This document shows positions 43,348 through 52,359 of a stretch of 64,000 nt of DNA, one piece after another. The position numbers and the translations under genes are program-made. Each line of letters begins with the position of its first letter. The stretch's first letter is position 1. The notes under the pieces are model-generated. The model was not told where the DNA came from, did no database searches, and saw nothing but the letters and a program-made list of their open reading frames with translations. Origin of the DNA: Woeseiaceae bacterium (GTDB taxonomy: Bacteria > Pseudomonadota > Gammaproteobacteria > Steroidobacterales > Woeseiaceae); assembly GCA_021773055.1 (NCBI GenBank), contig JAJFKV010000014.1, positions 47,091 through 111,090 on the forward strand, read 5' to 3'.

Positions 43348-45999
43348 TTACTGAACCAGCGTAGCTGCGCTACCGAGTACGGAGGCGCAAACACCCTTGG
43401 CAATCGCTCGCGAGTCACTTTGGCCTACAAGCAGTCTGTCAATAAGATTGTTGGGACGACCGGCAGCCGCAGTGAATGCAGCCACCTCGTCATAAACAAT
43501 TGTGTATGTTGGCTGCGAGAGCAGCTGTGCTGCACCGGAGACTTGGCCGACAGCGCGCGCGATCAAGGGATCCACAAAATTGCTGCGATTGGCCACGCTG
43601 AATGCCGTCGTCTCCGCCTGATCGAAATCGAACGAGGTCCAGATAACGTTTTCCGCATTCGGGTTCGGATTCGCGTTGGTGCCAATTGCCGCGTCGCAGT
43701 ACTGAATCGCAAGCTGTGCGATAGCGACCTGGTTTGACGACAGGAAGCTGTTGATATCCTCAATAGCCGGCAGCGATTGCCTCAACTCCTGGTAGGTTTC
43801 GTCCACGTGGGCGGCCGTATCATTGGCATCGTTCGTGTACACCATTAGTCGGTCAACGCCAAGAATAGCAGCGTACGTCGCGTCGATTTCGTCGAACGTG
43901 CGAATCCCGATTTTCGCCGCATCGGGTAGATCGATTGGACTGACTACCAGCATCGGAGCGTCTTGACGGTTGTACAAAGTGCCGTTGATGTTGTCGAAAG
44001 TCAGGAAGAACTGATCGTCTTCAGGGCCCTTTTCCAGCGGAATCACGGCACCGAGAACGGATAATGGCTGTCCAAGTTCCTGATTCAAGCTTGAGTCCGT
44101 GGATTGCGCTAAGTTGGCATAGGACTGACCGACGGCAGCCTCCTGGCCGTTCATCGCAATGTGCATGCCTTCAATCGCGATTCCATTCGGTGTTGAACCG
44201 TCCAGCGTCACGAAGTGCGGTTTGTCGAACAGGTAGGAGAAGGAGTCGAACTGTTGCGCCTCGAACAAAATAAACGAGGTGTCGATCGGAGCGCCAATGC
44301 GCTCTGAAATATCGAACAACATGTAGAAGCGTTCACCCACACCGGCATCGAAGTTTTGTGTAATTTGTTCCTGTGTCAGTGCGCGGCGGTGAACAGCGGC
44401 AAGGCGGAACGTGCCTTCCCACAAGCCGTCGCTGGATGCTTCATTACCCAGGATGACGGCGAAATTATCCTGCCAGTCAATAAGAGTTCCACCCGGTATC
44501 GGGTCAGTCGCCGTCTCGAGAACGCCATTGACGTAAATGCTGCGACCATTGATCGGGTCGTAGCTGGCTACAACGTGCTGCAATGTGGCTTGCAGGACCT
44601 CGTCCATAGCCGGCGTTGAATGTGCTGGATTGCCGTCGAGCTGCATCAAGGGGACGCCGCTGCCATCAACCGAGTTCGTGCGTAGCAGGAAATCATAGTC
44701 ATACAGCGTTTGCTGCAACGCAAAGTTACGCGACTGCGCGCCGCCAGAGTAACTGACAATCTGCGCCATTTCCTGAGCGACATTGGCCGGCACAACCCAT
44801 GCTTCGATCGAGAATTCTCCCGACTCCTGCAACACGTCATGCAGCTTCTTACTGGCGGTAGTCGAGGCCTGAGCCTTACCTGGACCTTGCGCGGCGTCAG
44901 TGCCGATCGAAATTCCCCAGCCGCCAAACCAGCTGACGTCACCCGAGAAATTCAGGTCGATTGCAGGATCAACACCACTGGTGTCGAACGTTGTCAGGCC
45001 ACTACCGGACTGGAATTCCCAGAGTGCAACCTGGGCATCTTCGTAGCGATTGCCGCCGGAGGCCAGCGTACCGTCGATCAGGCGGATCGCCCTGCTGGTT
45101 ATGAGAGTCGGATCGACAACCGTCGCCTGAATGCCAGCGGCAAACGCCGTGATTGCCGCCAGCATTTCTGCTTCGGCGGTCGGGCAGTCGTTATCCCAAC
45201 AGTTGTGTGACTCACCGGAGATCGCCGGATTCGGGCTGACCTTGATTACGAATCGTGAGTCGATGGGTGAATCCAGGTTGATCTTCGCCTTGGCTGCTTC
45301 GTAAGCGACATCAATGTCCGGGTCTGCGAAGTAGGGCTGTTGCGCCGTCGCAGACTCTGAACTATGGCAATCCTGGCAGTACAGCTCAAGGATCGGCGTG
45401 TAGACAAACTGCTCAAACGCCGTTGTTGTGATTGGGAAGTTTTTGCTGTCAGCCGGAACCTGAGATACCGGCGGTGAGAGAACAATCTCACGCCCACCAC
45501 CCGCGGTGACACCTACCCATTTTTCAATCCAGGTCGTCATGATCGAACCACATACACCCGGGTCTTCGACCCAGCAGTTGTGTCGCTCAGTTAATGAAGC
45601 GACCTTTTCGACGATACGCGACGATGATGGTAGCCCCTGATCTACAACGGTGACAGCCGCGTCATAAGCGAAGTTTACGTCGTCGTTTCGAACGAACATG
45701 GGCAACTGGCCGACGGTCTCGTTATGGCAATTGCCGCAACGGTCAGTAGTCTTGGCGTTCGTCCAGAATTCCTGCTGAAACTTCAGCACGTCGGCGTCCC
45801 GCGCTGCGGGTCCCGCATAGGCTGAGTTGTTGCCGTTTCCAGGTGCTTGCGACAAAGGGTTTTCCGTCGTCGCCGCGCCGCCGCCACAAGCCGTGAGTAT
45901 GAGTGCCGCGAATATCGGCGCAATGCCAACACGCAGTGACCTGAGTGACCGGATCTGGATTATCAGAGCACGGGTAGCAATTCTGATTGCTTTATTCAT
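43348..45999 (-). CDS. LamG-domain lipoprotein with two CxxCH heme motifs
   Basis: An 883-residue lipoprotein: lipobox LTAC (Cys38) and two heme-binding motifs, CGNCH (88-92) and CQDCH (208-212), each followed by cytochrome-like helices. The centre has a LamG/concanavalin-like domain (IEAWVVPANVAQEMAQIVSYSGG ... GRSIYVNGVLETATDPIPGG, about 385-560). The C-terminal part is unassigned. The start at 45999 is preferred over 46005 because GGGAG is then eight bases away rather than two. It is probably on the outer membrane, where it may bind a polymer or partner and pass electrons. Confidence 0.82.
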   Translation of the reverse strand: MNKAIRIATRALIIQIRSLRSLRVGIAPIFAALILTACGGGAATTENPLSQAPGNGNNSAYAGPAARDADVLKFQQEFWTNAKTTDRCGNCHNETVGQLPMFVRNDDVNFAYDAAVTVVDQGLPSSSRIVEKVASLTERHNCWVEDPGVCGSIMTTWIEKWVGVTAGGGREIVLSPPVSQVPADSKNFPITTTAFEQFVYTPILELYCQDCHSSESATAQQPYFADPDIDVAYEAAKAKINLDSPIDSRFVIKVSPNPAISGESHNCWDNDCPTAEAEMLAAITAFAAGIQATVVDPTLITSRAIRLIDGTLASGGNRYEDAQVALWEFQSGSGLTTFDTSGVDPAIDLNFSGDVSWFGGWGISIGTDAAQGPGKAQASTTASKKLHDVLQESGEFSIEAWVVPANVAQEMAQIVSYSGGAQSRNFALQQTLYDYDFLLRTNSVDGSGVPLMQLDGNPAHSTPAMDEVLQATLQHVVASYDPINGRSIYVNGVLETATDPIPGGTLIDWQDNFAVILGNEASSDGLWEGTFRLAAVHRRALTQEQITQNFDAGVGERFYMLFDISERIGAPIDTSFILFEAQQFDSFSYLFDKPHFVTLDGSTPNGIAIEGMHIAMNGQEAAVGQSYANLAQSTDSSLNQELGQPLSVLGAVIPLEKGPEDDQFFLTFDNINGTLYNRQDAPMLVVSPIDLPDAAKIGIRTFDEIDATYAAILGVDRLMVYTNDANDTAAHVDETYQELRQSLPAIEDINSFLSSNQVAIAQLAIQYCDAAIGTNANPNPNAENVIWTSFDFDQAETTAFSVANRSNFVDPLIARAVGQVSGAAQLLSQPTYTIVYDEVAAFTAAAGRPNNLIDRLLVGQSDSRAIAKGVCASVLGSAATLVQ

Positions 46000-46011
46000 T
46001 ATCATGTCTCC

Positions 46012-47244
46012 CTACTGGCCCATGCAGTGAACAGCTAAATCGGCGAAAACCTGTTTCATCCGATACCCGGTTCCACGAAACGTGGCAATGATTTGATCAA
46101 GCTTGGCGTTGTCCGGCAGATCGGGCGAACGCAGGCACACCGCGCGGAAAACTTTCTTTACCTGGCAGGCGGCAAACGCCTGACTGTTGCCCAGCTCAGC
46201 GCCCAGAGATTGCGCGCCATCGCCAGAGCCCGGCAGCGATCCATCGAAGCCGAGATAGGAGTTCTGACCATTGCGCCAGTAATTATCCCAGTGGTCGTCC
46301 GGCGTCCTGTATCCCTGTGGGAAATTCAGGTCGTTGTTGTAGTACTTGTCTTGCACAGCGCCGGCGGTGTATTGCAGTGCTCCGCTGGTTTCGTCGTAGT
46401 TGTAGTACGCGAAAGCTTGCGCCATCGGGTCCATGCCCGTGTGGCAACCGATACAGTTGTTCAAGAACAAGCGGCTATCACCACCCGGGCTGCGGCTTAC
46501 GTCCTGGCGAATGCGATCGGGTGGTAATGCGGGATCGTGCAGCTGTTCCATATCGCTACAGAAATGATTGATCATCGTGAAGCGAAACATCGCCCGGTTT
46601 GTACCGGCGATAAAGAACGCTTCTGATGCGGCGCGCGAAGTCAGAGCGCCAGCCGTCGCGCCGCTGGGAATATTATTAACAGCAGACTGTTGCGTCGGCT
46701 GCAGCTCATCACGCAGATTAATATTGTTAGCTTCAAGCTGCGCATAATGATCATTGTTATTGGCAGCTGGCGTTGCTGGGACAACACCGGCGCGTCCTAC
46801 ATAGGTGATATCGCGAGATAACAACTCATTAAACGGCTCATCGTCGCGGATCAGGCCGATGACTGTCGCAATATAGTCGTTAAGCGGTACAAATACCGAC
46901 TGGTCACGATTAGTCCAGGGTGCGGCGAAATTCTTCAACGTCACGTTGTAGAAGTTCTTGTCGTTCATTGCAATGTAAGCGGCACACTCAGCACCCGAAT
47001 CCACACCGGTCAATGTATAACTGGAGCAGCTTGGCTCGGTGCCTTGCAGTGCGCGTTCCATCTGCAATAGCACGGCATCATTTGGCGGCACGCCTGCAAG
47101 ACGATCGTGAATCCGCTTTGCTTTTTCGCGATCTCCCGCATTAGCCGGTATTGCGAAGACGACTGCAAGTAGTGCGGCCAGGGCGAAGCGCGACAAGATT
47201 CGAAAAACGTCATCCATGTGTTTTGTCCACATCCTGTTATTCAT
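46012..47244 (-). CDS. Periplasmic single-CxxCH protein (DUF1585/DUF1588-like)
   Basis: A 410-residue exported protein. The signal peptide ends in AIPANA/GD. One heme motif, CIGCH (264-268), lies in LFLNNCIGCHTGMDPMAQAFAYYNYDE, the HTGMDP phrase typical of DUF1588-type cytochromes. There are paired cysteines near the ends (CSSY...ECAAY; CQVKKVFRAVC). It heads the minus arm and starts after an AGGAAC. Probably an electron carrier of the redox complex encoded here. Confidence 0.78.
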   Translation of the reverse strand: MNNRMWTKHMDDVFRILSRFALAALLAVVFAIPANAGDREKAKRIHDRLAGVPPNDAVLLQMERALQGTEPSCSSYTLTGVDSGAECAAYIAMNDKNFYNVTLKNFAAPWTNRDQSVFVPLNDYIATVIGLIRDDEPFNELLSRDITYVGRAGVVPATPAANNNDHYAQLEANNINLRDELQPTQQSAVNNIPSGATAGALTSRAASEAFFIAGTNRAMFRFTMINHFCSDMEQLHDPALPPDRIRQDVSRSPGGDSRLFLNNCIGCHTGMDPMAQAFAYYNYDETSGALQYTAGAVQDKYYNNDLNFPQGYRTPDDHWDNYWRNGQNSYLGFDGSLPGSGDGAQSLGAELGNSQAFAACQVKKVFRAVCLRSPDLPDNAKLDQIIATFRGTGYRMKQVFADLAVHCMGQ

Positions 47245-47869
47245 ATTGTTCCTGCTCTTTAAGTCTTAGATTGACTGTCATTATTCGTTGAGCCTGGTCG
47301 GCGGATGTTGTCAAAATTCTGGCGACATCACCGTGAAAGCACTCACAGTCCTCGAAAGTCATGTATCCGGGGCTGTGGCAAAATCAGTAGATCTGCAATC
47401 ACTAAAGCAAGTGCTGTGCCAGTATTGCGTCACGACAGGAGATATGGAGAACTTTATTTGTAAATCAGCAGCTTATGAGCGGTTTATACGCACAAACCGA
47501 GACAACGATATGTCAACTAACTGTCGGCGGTACCGAACAGCAAAATCGGTTGGAATGCTTAAGTCATTGATTGCGAAGGGCCGCGCAACTGTCGCTGAAG
47601 GGAGACAGGCCGGGCAGGTTGTGACGCCTGCAAACAACAATCAGCGGCTAATTAGCGCAAAAGCCGTTTCTTCGCAGGCGTTCGTCAATGACACGAATCG
47701 TTGCGGCAACCCGTTCCCGGGCCGATGTATTTCCAGGGACAAGGATTGTCGTACTTTTGAGACATTACATCGGTGTCATCGCGTCTCTTATAATTCGACA
47801 TTGTGAACGCGTTAACGGTAAGACGACTGCTTAGCAGCGTAATCTGCCACGAGACTTCAGGTGAGGGCT
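47245..47869. other. Divergent regulatory gap between the two arms of the redox cluster
   Basis: This 625-base gap lies between two divergent operons and should hold promoters for both. A 172-codon plus-strand open frame (47288-47806) crosses it, but it has no clear start, no recognisable domain and unusual composition, so it is not called as a gene. No terminator or tRNA was seen. Confidence 0.5.
47765..47794 (+). promoter_or_regulatory. Candidate promoter of the HzsA-related operon
   Basis: A perfect TATAAT (47789-47794) stands 18 bases after TTACAT (47765-47770). Transcription would begin near 47801, giving a leader of about 70 bases before the ATG at 47870. The -35 match is weak. Confidence 0.45.
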
Positions 47870-50647
47870 ATGAATAGGCTATCGCGACAAAACGAATTTG
47901 GATTCGCCAGAATACTGACCAGGATGGTCGTGTTGTCGATTGTGAGTGTTCTGATTGCTGCGTGCAGCAAGGGTGATGGTGTTCAAATAGGCACAGGGCA
48001 GGACCCCGATCCTGTTGTGGTCGATTTTCCGATTGCCTATATAAAGTCTCCTCTACCGACAGATGCCGCCGGCGTCTTCCAGCAGCAGGATTTGCGTGAG
48101 CAAATTACTTTTGAGTTCGGCGCGGACCTTTTTTTCCGCGACCGTGCGTCTGTAAGCGCATTGCCAGTTAACATCACTGAACGCGTTTCGTTGGGACTCG
48201 CGGCAGTTCGTGACGTTGAGATTGACTACGATGGCAGTCGCTTGTTATTCGCGATGCGCATGCCATTCGAAATGGGCGTTGCCGTGGAGGATCAGGTTGC
48301 GACCTGGAACATCTGGCAGTACACGTTCGCAACCGATGAACTCATCCGGGTAATCGCGTCACCACTCACGGCGGAGATCGGTCATGACATCATGCCGAAG
48401 TACCTGCCCGATGGAAGAATCATATTCTCGTCCACTCGCCAGTCGCAGTCGCAGGCCTTGCTACTCGATGAGGGTAAGGGTGGGTTTCCTGCACAGGACG
48501 AGGATGACAACGAATTTACGTTCAACCTTCATGTGATGAATGATGATGGCAGTGGGCTGAAACAGGTTACATTCAACCAGAGCCATGATCTGGATCCGTC
48601 GGTACTTGAGAGCGGCCAGATCGTCTATAGCCGTTGGGATCACAACGGCCCGAACGACGCGATTAACCTGTACCGAATGAATCCCGATGGCTCTAGTCAG
48701 GAGTTGCTGTACGGTCAGCAGAGTCATGATACCGGTGCCAATGGCGAGACCATCCAGTTCATGCAACCACGCCAGGTTGAAGATGGCCGCGTTATGGTTC
48801 TGGCGCGCCCGTTCACGAACACGGAGGGTGGCGGTGAACTCATTCTCATTGATACACCGCAATACCTCGAAAATACGCAGCCGACCAAGGACAATATCGG
48901 TGTGCTTTCAGGGCCGGCGCAGGAAGACGCCACTGTCAACAACGTGTCGACTGTGCCAGGTGAACCCTCACCAGGCGGCCGTTATTTCTCTGTTTACCCT
49001 ATTCAGGATGGCACCAGCCGTTTGATGGCCAGCTGGACCCAATGCCGATTGATCGAGATTCTGCCGGACGATGGCGACCCGAATACAATTGACGAACGGA
49101 TAGTTGCCTGCACGCCGGCGAATCTACTGAACGTGCTGGTTATCGATCCGAACGATGCCAATCCGCCGATACCCGTTGTTGGAGACTTTCTGGTTGCACC
49201 GCCTTTGTACGGCATCTGGATCTACGATCCCCGCGACGATACTCAATTGCCGATCGTTGCTGGTGAAGAAGGCTTCATGTTTACAGAAGTAGTATCAGCA
49301 GATCCGCGGCCAACACCAACCGTTGTGCTTGATGGCATGAACAACTTCGCGCTGGATACCACGCTCGCCGATAATGGCGAGGCGTTGCTGAATATTCGTA
49401 ACGTCTATGATTTTGATGGTGCATTCTTGCCAGGCGTTGACCCTGCGGTGCTGGCCGATCCCCTGCAAACGCCGGCCGCAGCCAGGCCGGCACGGTTCCT
49501 GCGCATACAAAAGGCTGTGTCGCAGCCGAATGATGACATTCGTGATATCGACAATACCGCATTCGGTATCACCACGGCGTTTGGTATGAAGGAAATCGTT
49601 GGTTACGCGATGATCGAACCGGACGGGTCTGTTATCACCAAGGTTCCGGCGAATGCGGCGTTGATGATCGATGTTGTCGACGAAAATGGCATGCGTATTT
49701 CGCAACGTCACCGAAACTGGATTTCAGTCGCGGGCGGGCAGGAGCTGAAATGTGGCGGCTGCCATGACGTAAACAGCGGTGTGTCACATGGACGTATCGA
49801 TGCATTCGATAGCGCCTACGCAGGTGCCCCGACAGCGGGCATACCGTTCGCCAATACGGATCCACAGTGGTTCGTCGGTGATGTTGGTGAAACGATGGCG
49901 GAGGTTCGGGCGCGCATAACCTGTGCTACGGACTGTGCGTCGATCGAGCCATCAATGGATGTGGTCTACCGTGATATCTGGACCGCTGACCCGGTGGTCG
50001 CCGCAACCAACCTCGATATCGACTATCTCTATCGTGGCCTGACGACTGCAGCGCCAACGTCTCTTGCCTGCCAGCAGGACTGGCAATGGAATTGCCGCAG
50101 CACAATCAACTACGAGTCGATTATTCATCCGTTGTGGAATGCGCCACGACTGGTCACATTCGACGATGACGCTGATCCGCTAACGCCGGAAGTACCGTTG
50201 CTTGATGGCAACGGTGTGCAAGTCAGCGACAATTGTCTGCAGTGTCATACGCCGGTCGATCCTGCGAACAATATGGCGAGGGTCCCGGCCGGGCAGCTGG
50301 AATTACAGGACGGTGCGTCCGCGGATGAGCCAGATCACTTTCATGCCTATCGCGAGCTGTTAGTTACTGATAATCTTCAAGTATTAAACAATGGCATGGT
50401 AGTTGATGCGACGCAGGTTATTGGTCAGGATGCGAACGGAATCGACATCCTCGCACCAATTCCAACAACGTCACCTGCCTCAATTGGTGGCGCAAGGGCT
50501 TCGAGCGATTTCTTTGACCGATTCAACGATCCTAACGATCCTATTCACTTCAATACTTTATCCAGAGCGGAGCAGCGCCTCGTCGCAGAGTGGTTGGATG
50601 TCGGAGCCCAGTATTACAACAATCCCTTCGACGCCCCAGCTAACTAG
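47870..50647 (+). CDS. HzsA-related lipoprotein with beta-propeller and two CxxCH motifs
   Basis: A 925-residue lipoprotein: lipobox IAAC in SVLIAACSKGDG. A TolB-like propeller follows (MPKYLPDGRIIFSSTRQSQSQ, LHVMNDDGSGLKQVTFNQSHDLDPSVL, GQIVYSRWDHNG). The C-terminal third has two heme motifs, CGGCH (628-632) and CLQCH (789-793). This is the layout of the hydrazine-synthase-alpha-related family, which is widespread outside anammox bacteria and has no known role there; hydrazine synthesis is not implied. The ATG at 47870 is chosen because AGGTGAGG precedes it closely. Its end overlaps the next gene by 50 bases. Confidence 0.82.
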   Translation: MNRLSRQNEFGFARILTRMVVLSIVSVLIAACSKGDGVQIGTGQDPDPVVVDFPIAYIKSPLPTDAAGVFQQQDLREQITFEFGADLFFRDRASVSALPVNITERVSLGLAAVRDVEIDYDGSRLLFAMRMPFEMGVAVEDQVATWNIWQYTFATDELIRVIASPLTAEIGHDIMPKYLPDGRIIFSSTRQSQSQALLLDEGKGGFPAQDEDDNEFTFNLHVMNDDGSGLKQVTFNQSHDLDPSVLESGQIVYSRWDHNGPNDAINLYRMNPDGSSQELLYGQQSHDTGANGETIQFMQPRQVEDGRVMVLARPFTNTEGGGELILIDTPQYLENTQPTKDNIGVLSGPAQEDATVNNVSTVPGEPSPGGRYFSVYPIQDGTSRLMASWTQCRLIEILPDDGDPNTIDERIVACTPANLLNVLVIDPNDANPPIPVVGDFLVAPPLYGIWIYDPRDDTQLPIVAGEEGFMFTEVVSADPRPTPTVVLDGMNNFALDTTLADNGEALLNIRNVYDFDGAFLPGVDPAVLADPLQTPAAARPARFLRIQKAVSQPNDDIRDIDNTAFGITTAFGMKEIVGYAMIEPDGSVITKVPANAALMIDVVDENGMRISQRHRNWISVAGGQELKCGGCHDVNSGVSHGRIDAFDSAYAGAPTAGIPFANTDPQWFVGDVGETMAEVRARITCATDCASIEPSMDVVYRDIWTADPVVAATNLDIDYLYRGLTTAAPTSLACQQDWQWNCRSTINYESIIHPLWNAPRLVTFDDDADPLTPEVPLLDGNGVQVSDNCLQCHTPVDPANNMARVPAGQLELQDGASADEPDHFHAYRELLVTDNLQVLNNGMVVDATQVIGQDANGIDILAPIPTTSPASIGGARASSDFFDRFNDPNDPIHFNTLSRAEQRLVAEWLDVGAQYYNNPFDAPAN

Positions 50648-51392
50648 CGGCCTTCGGCTCCTATGTGCGATTACCGCTGTACTGCAGATGTTGCTTGCGG
50701 CACCGGTTCTCGCTGCCGAAGAATATCGATCGGTAACGGTTGCCGATCCGTATCTGGAAATGCGCACGGGGCCCGGCGGCGGCTATCCAATATTTCATGT
50801 CGTCGATCGCGGCGAGTCCGTTGACGTCATCATGCAGCGTACTGAGTGGTACTTGGTGCGTTCGGATGATGGCAAAGAAGGATGGGTTGCGCGGGCGCAA
50901 ATGGAACTTACTTTGCAGCCCGACGGTAACCCGGTCAGTTTTGACGAAGCGGGGATTGAGGATTTTACCAACTCAAAATGGGAGCTGGGTGTACTGGCCG
51001 GTGATTTTGGCGGTGCTAATATCGTCTCACTTTACGGGGGCTATTCGCTCAACCCGAATGTTTCGGTTGAATTATGGGGTTCGCAGATTCTGGGTAACTT
51101 TTCGAACGGCTGGACAGGCAGCATCAATATCGTCCATGAAGCGTTTCCAGAATGGCGTGTTTCACCCTTTTTTACGCTGGGCGCCGGTGTCATACACACG
51201 AGTCCAAAATCAACGATAATCCAGGCCGAGGACCGTACCGATCAGATCGGGCATGTCGGTGCAGGTTTCCGGGTATATGCAACGCGACGATTTTTGTTGC
51301 GCGCCGAATACAAGAGCTACGTGGTTTTCACGAGCCGTGACGAAAATGAGGAAGTAGAAGAATGGAAAGTCGGTTTCGCGTTCTTTTTCTAG
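50598..51392 (+). CDS. SH3-domain outer-membrane beta-barrel protein
   Basis: A 264-residue protein. The N-terminal signal ends near APVLAA. An SH3b domain follows (YRSVTVADPYLEMRTGPGGGYPIFHVVDRGE, about 40-100), then an eight-strand-like small barrel (WELGVLAGDFGGANIVSLYGGYSLNPNVSVELWG...) ending in FAFFF, a BamA-type C-terminal signature. The ATG at 50598 lies within the HzsA-related gene; an internal start there gives a full signal peptide. It overlaps the next gene by 31 bases. Confidence 0.75.
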   Translation: MSEPSITTIPSTPQLTSGLRLLCAITAVLQMLLAAPVLAAEEYRSVTVADPYLEMRTGPGGGYPIFHVVDRGESVDVIMQRTEWYLVRSDDGKEGWVARAQMELTLQPDGNPVSFDEAGIEDFTNSKWELGVLAGDFGGANIVSLYGGYSLNPNVSVELWGSQILGNFSNGWTGSINIVHEAFPEWRVSPFFTLGAGVIHTSPKSTIIQAEDRTDQIGHVGAGFRVYATRRFLLRAEYKSYVVFTSRDENEEVEEWKVGFAFFF

Positions 51393-52051
51393 GTATTGCC
51401 TTGGTTGCGATGGTGGGCCTCTCGGGCTGCGCAGCAACGAAGAGTCTTTTTGGTTTTGGCCGGGAAGAGGCGCCGCCTCCTTCCGCCGAACCCGTCGGGC
51501 AGGTAATAGATCCCGAGGTTGAGCGTCGGGAAATAAAAGAGCCCGCTATTGACCGCGAAGATTTCGAGATCGGTGGCTACGTCGGCATCATGAACATCGA
51601 AGATTTCGGATCCGATGTTTCCTATGGTGTACGTCTCGCGTATCACATTACCGAAGGGTTTTTTGTTGAAGGTACTGTTGGTCAGTCGGAAGGTGGTCTG
51701 ACGAGCTTTGAAGTCTTGTCCGGAGGCGCGCGTCTCATCACCGACAGTGAACGCACGATGACCTATTACAACCTGAACCTCGGTTATAACATTCTGCCGG
51801 GCGAAGTCTTCATCGGCGAAGGCCGCGCATATAATACAAACCTGTATCTTATCGCGGGGCTTGGTTCGACACGATTTGCAGGCGATGACCGCTTTTCGGT
51901 AAATGTCGGCGCAGGTTACCGGTTCTTGCTGAACGACTCTGTGGCCTTGCACCTCGATTTTCGTGATCACCTGTTTGATATTGATTTGCTCGGGGAAGAG
52001 AAGACGGCTCACAATCTGGAAGCTCACCTCGGCGTGACAGTGTTCTTCTGA
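51362..52051 (+). CDS. Outer-membrane beta-barrel lipoprotein
   Basis: A 229-residue protein with a lipobox (GLSGC). A Pro/Glu-rich linker follows, then an eight-strand-like barrel (FEIGGYVGIMNIEDFGSDVSYGVRLAYHITEGFFVEGTVG ...) ending in LGVTVFF, a typical barrel C-terminus. Its barrel resembles that of the preceding protein, and the two may form a pair of pores or anchors for the heme proteins. It overlaps the preceding gene by 31 bases. Confidence 0.78.
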   Translation: MESRFRVLFLGIALVAMVGLSGCAATKSLFGFGREEAPPPSAEPVGQVIDPEVERREIKEPAIDREDFEIGGYVGIMNIEDFGSDVSYGVRLAYHITEGFFVEGTVGQSEGGLTSFEVLSGGARLITDSERTMTYYNLNLGYNILPGEVFIGEGRAYNTNLYLIAGLGSTRFAGDDRFSVNVGAGYRFLLNDSVALHLDFRDHLFDIDLLGEEKTAHNLEAHLGVTVFF

Positions 52052-52091
52052 GGCAAACGTCACAGTCCGGCCGCGAAAGCGTCGATAAAGT

Positions 52092-52340
52092 ATGGAAATG
52101 ATTATGCACAAGCAACTAGCTGGGCGCGTTGGCTTAGCACTACTGGTGATCATAGGGCTCTCGGCTTGTGGTCCTATTGAGCCGTGGGTGAAACCGTATG
52201 AGCGAGACAAGCTCGCAGACCCCATCATGGCGCTCGAAGGTGACACTGTTTCGACCTCTTACATCCAGCACGTATTCGAGGCCCGAGAGGGCGCGCGCGG
52301 TGGCGAAGGCGCCGCCGGCGGCGGCTGCGGCTGCAATTAA
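52092..52340 (+). CDS. DUF4266 small lipoprotein with Cys-Gly-Cys tail
   Basis: An 82-residue lipoprotein (78 if the ATG at 52104 is used; a GGA lies seven bases before that one). The lipobox is LSAC. The DUF4266 core is VKPYERDKLADPIMAL ... YIQHVFEAREGARGG, and the tail is glycine-rich, ending GGGCGCN. The tail's two cysteines could hold a metal or a covalent link. It is paired with DUF3570, as in other genomes. Confidence 0.85.
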   Translation: MEMIMHKQLAGRVGLALLVIIGLSACGPIEPWVKPYERDKLADPIMALEGDTVSTSYIQHVFEAREGARGGEGAAGGGCGCN

Positions 52341-52359
52341 AGACCCAGATGAAGCAGAG

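Noticed and set aside
47288..47806. A 172-codon plus-strand open frame in the gap between the two redox arms
   Set aside because: No convincing start site, no domain, cysteine and arginine patterns unlike a folded protein, and it fills a region expected to hold two promoters.
47870..50647. Hydrazine synthesis suggested by the HzsA-related protein
   Set aside because: The family is widespread outside anammox bacteria, and no HzsB/HzsC-like genes or hydrazine dehydrogenase are seen nearby.
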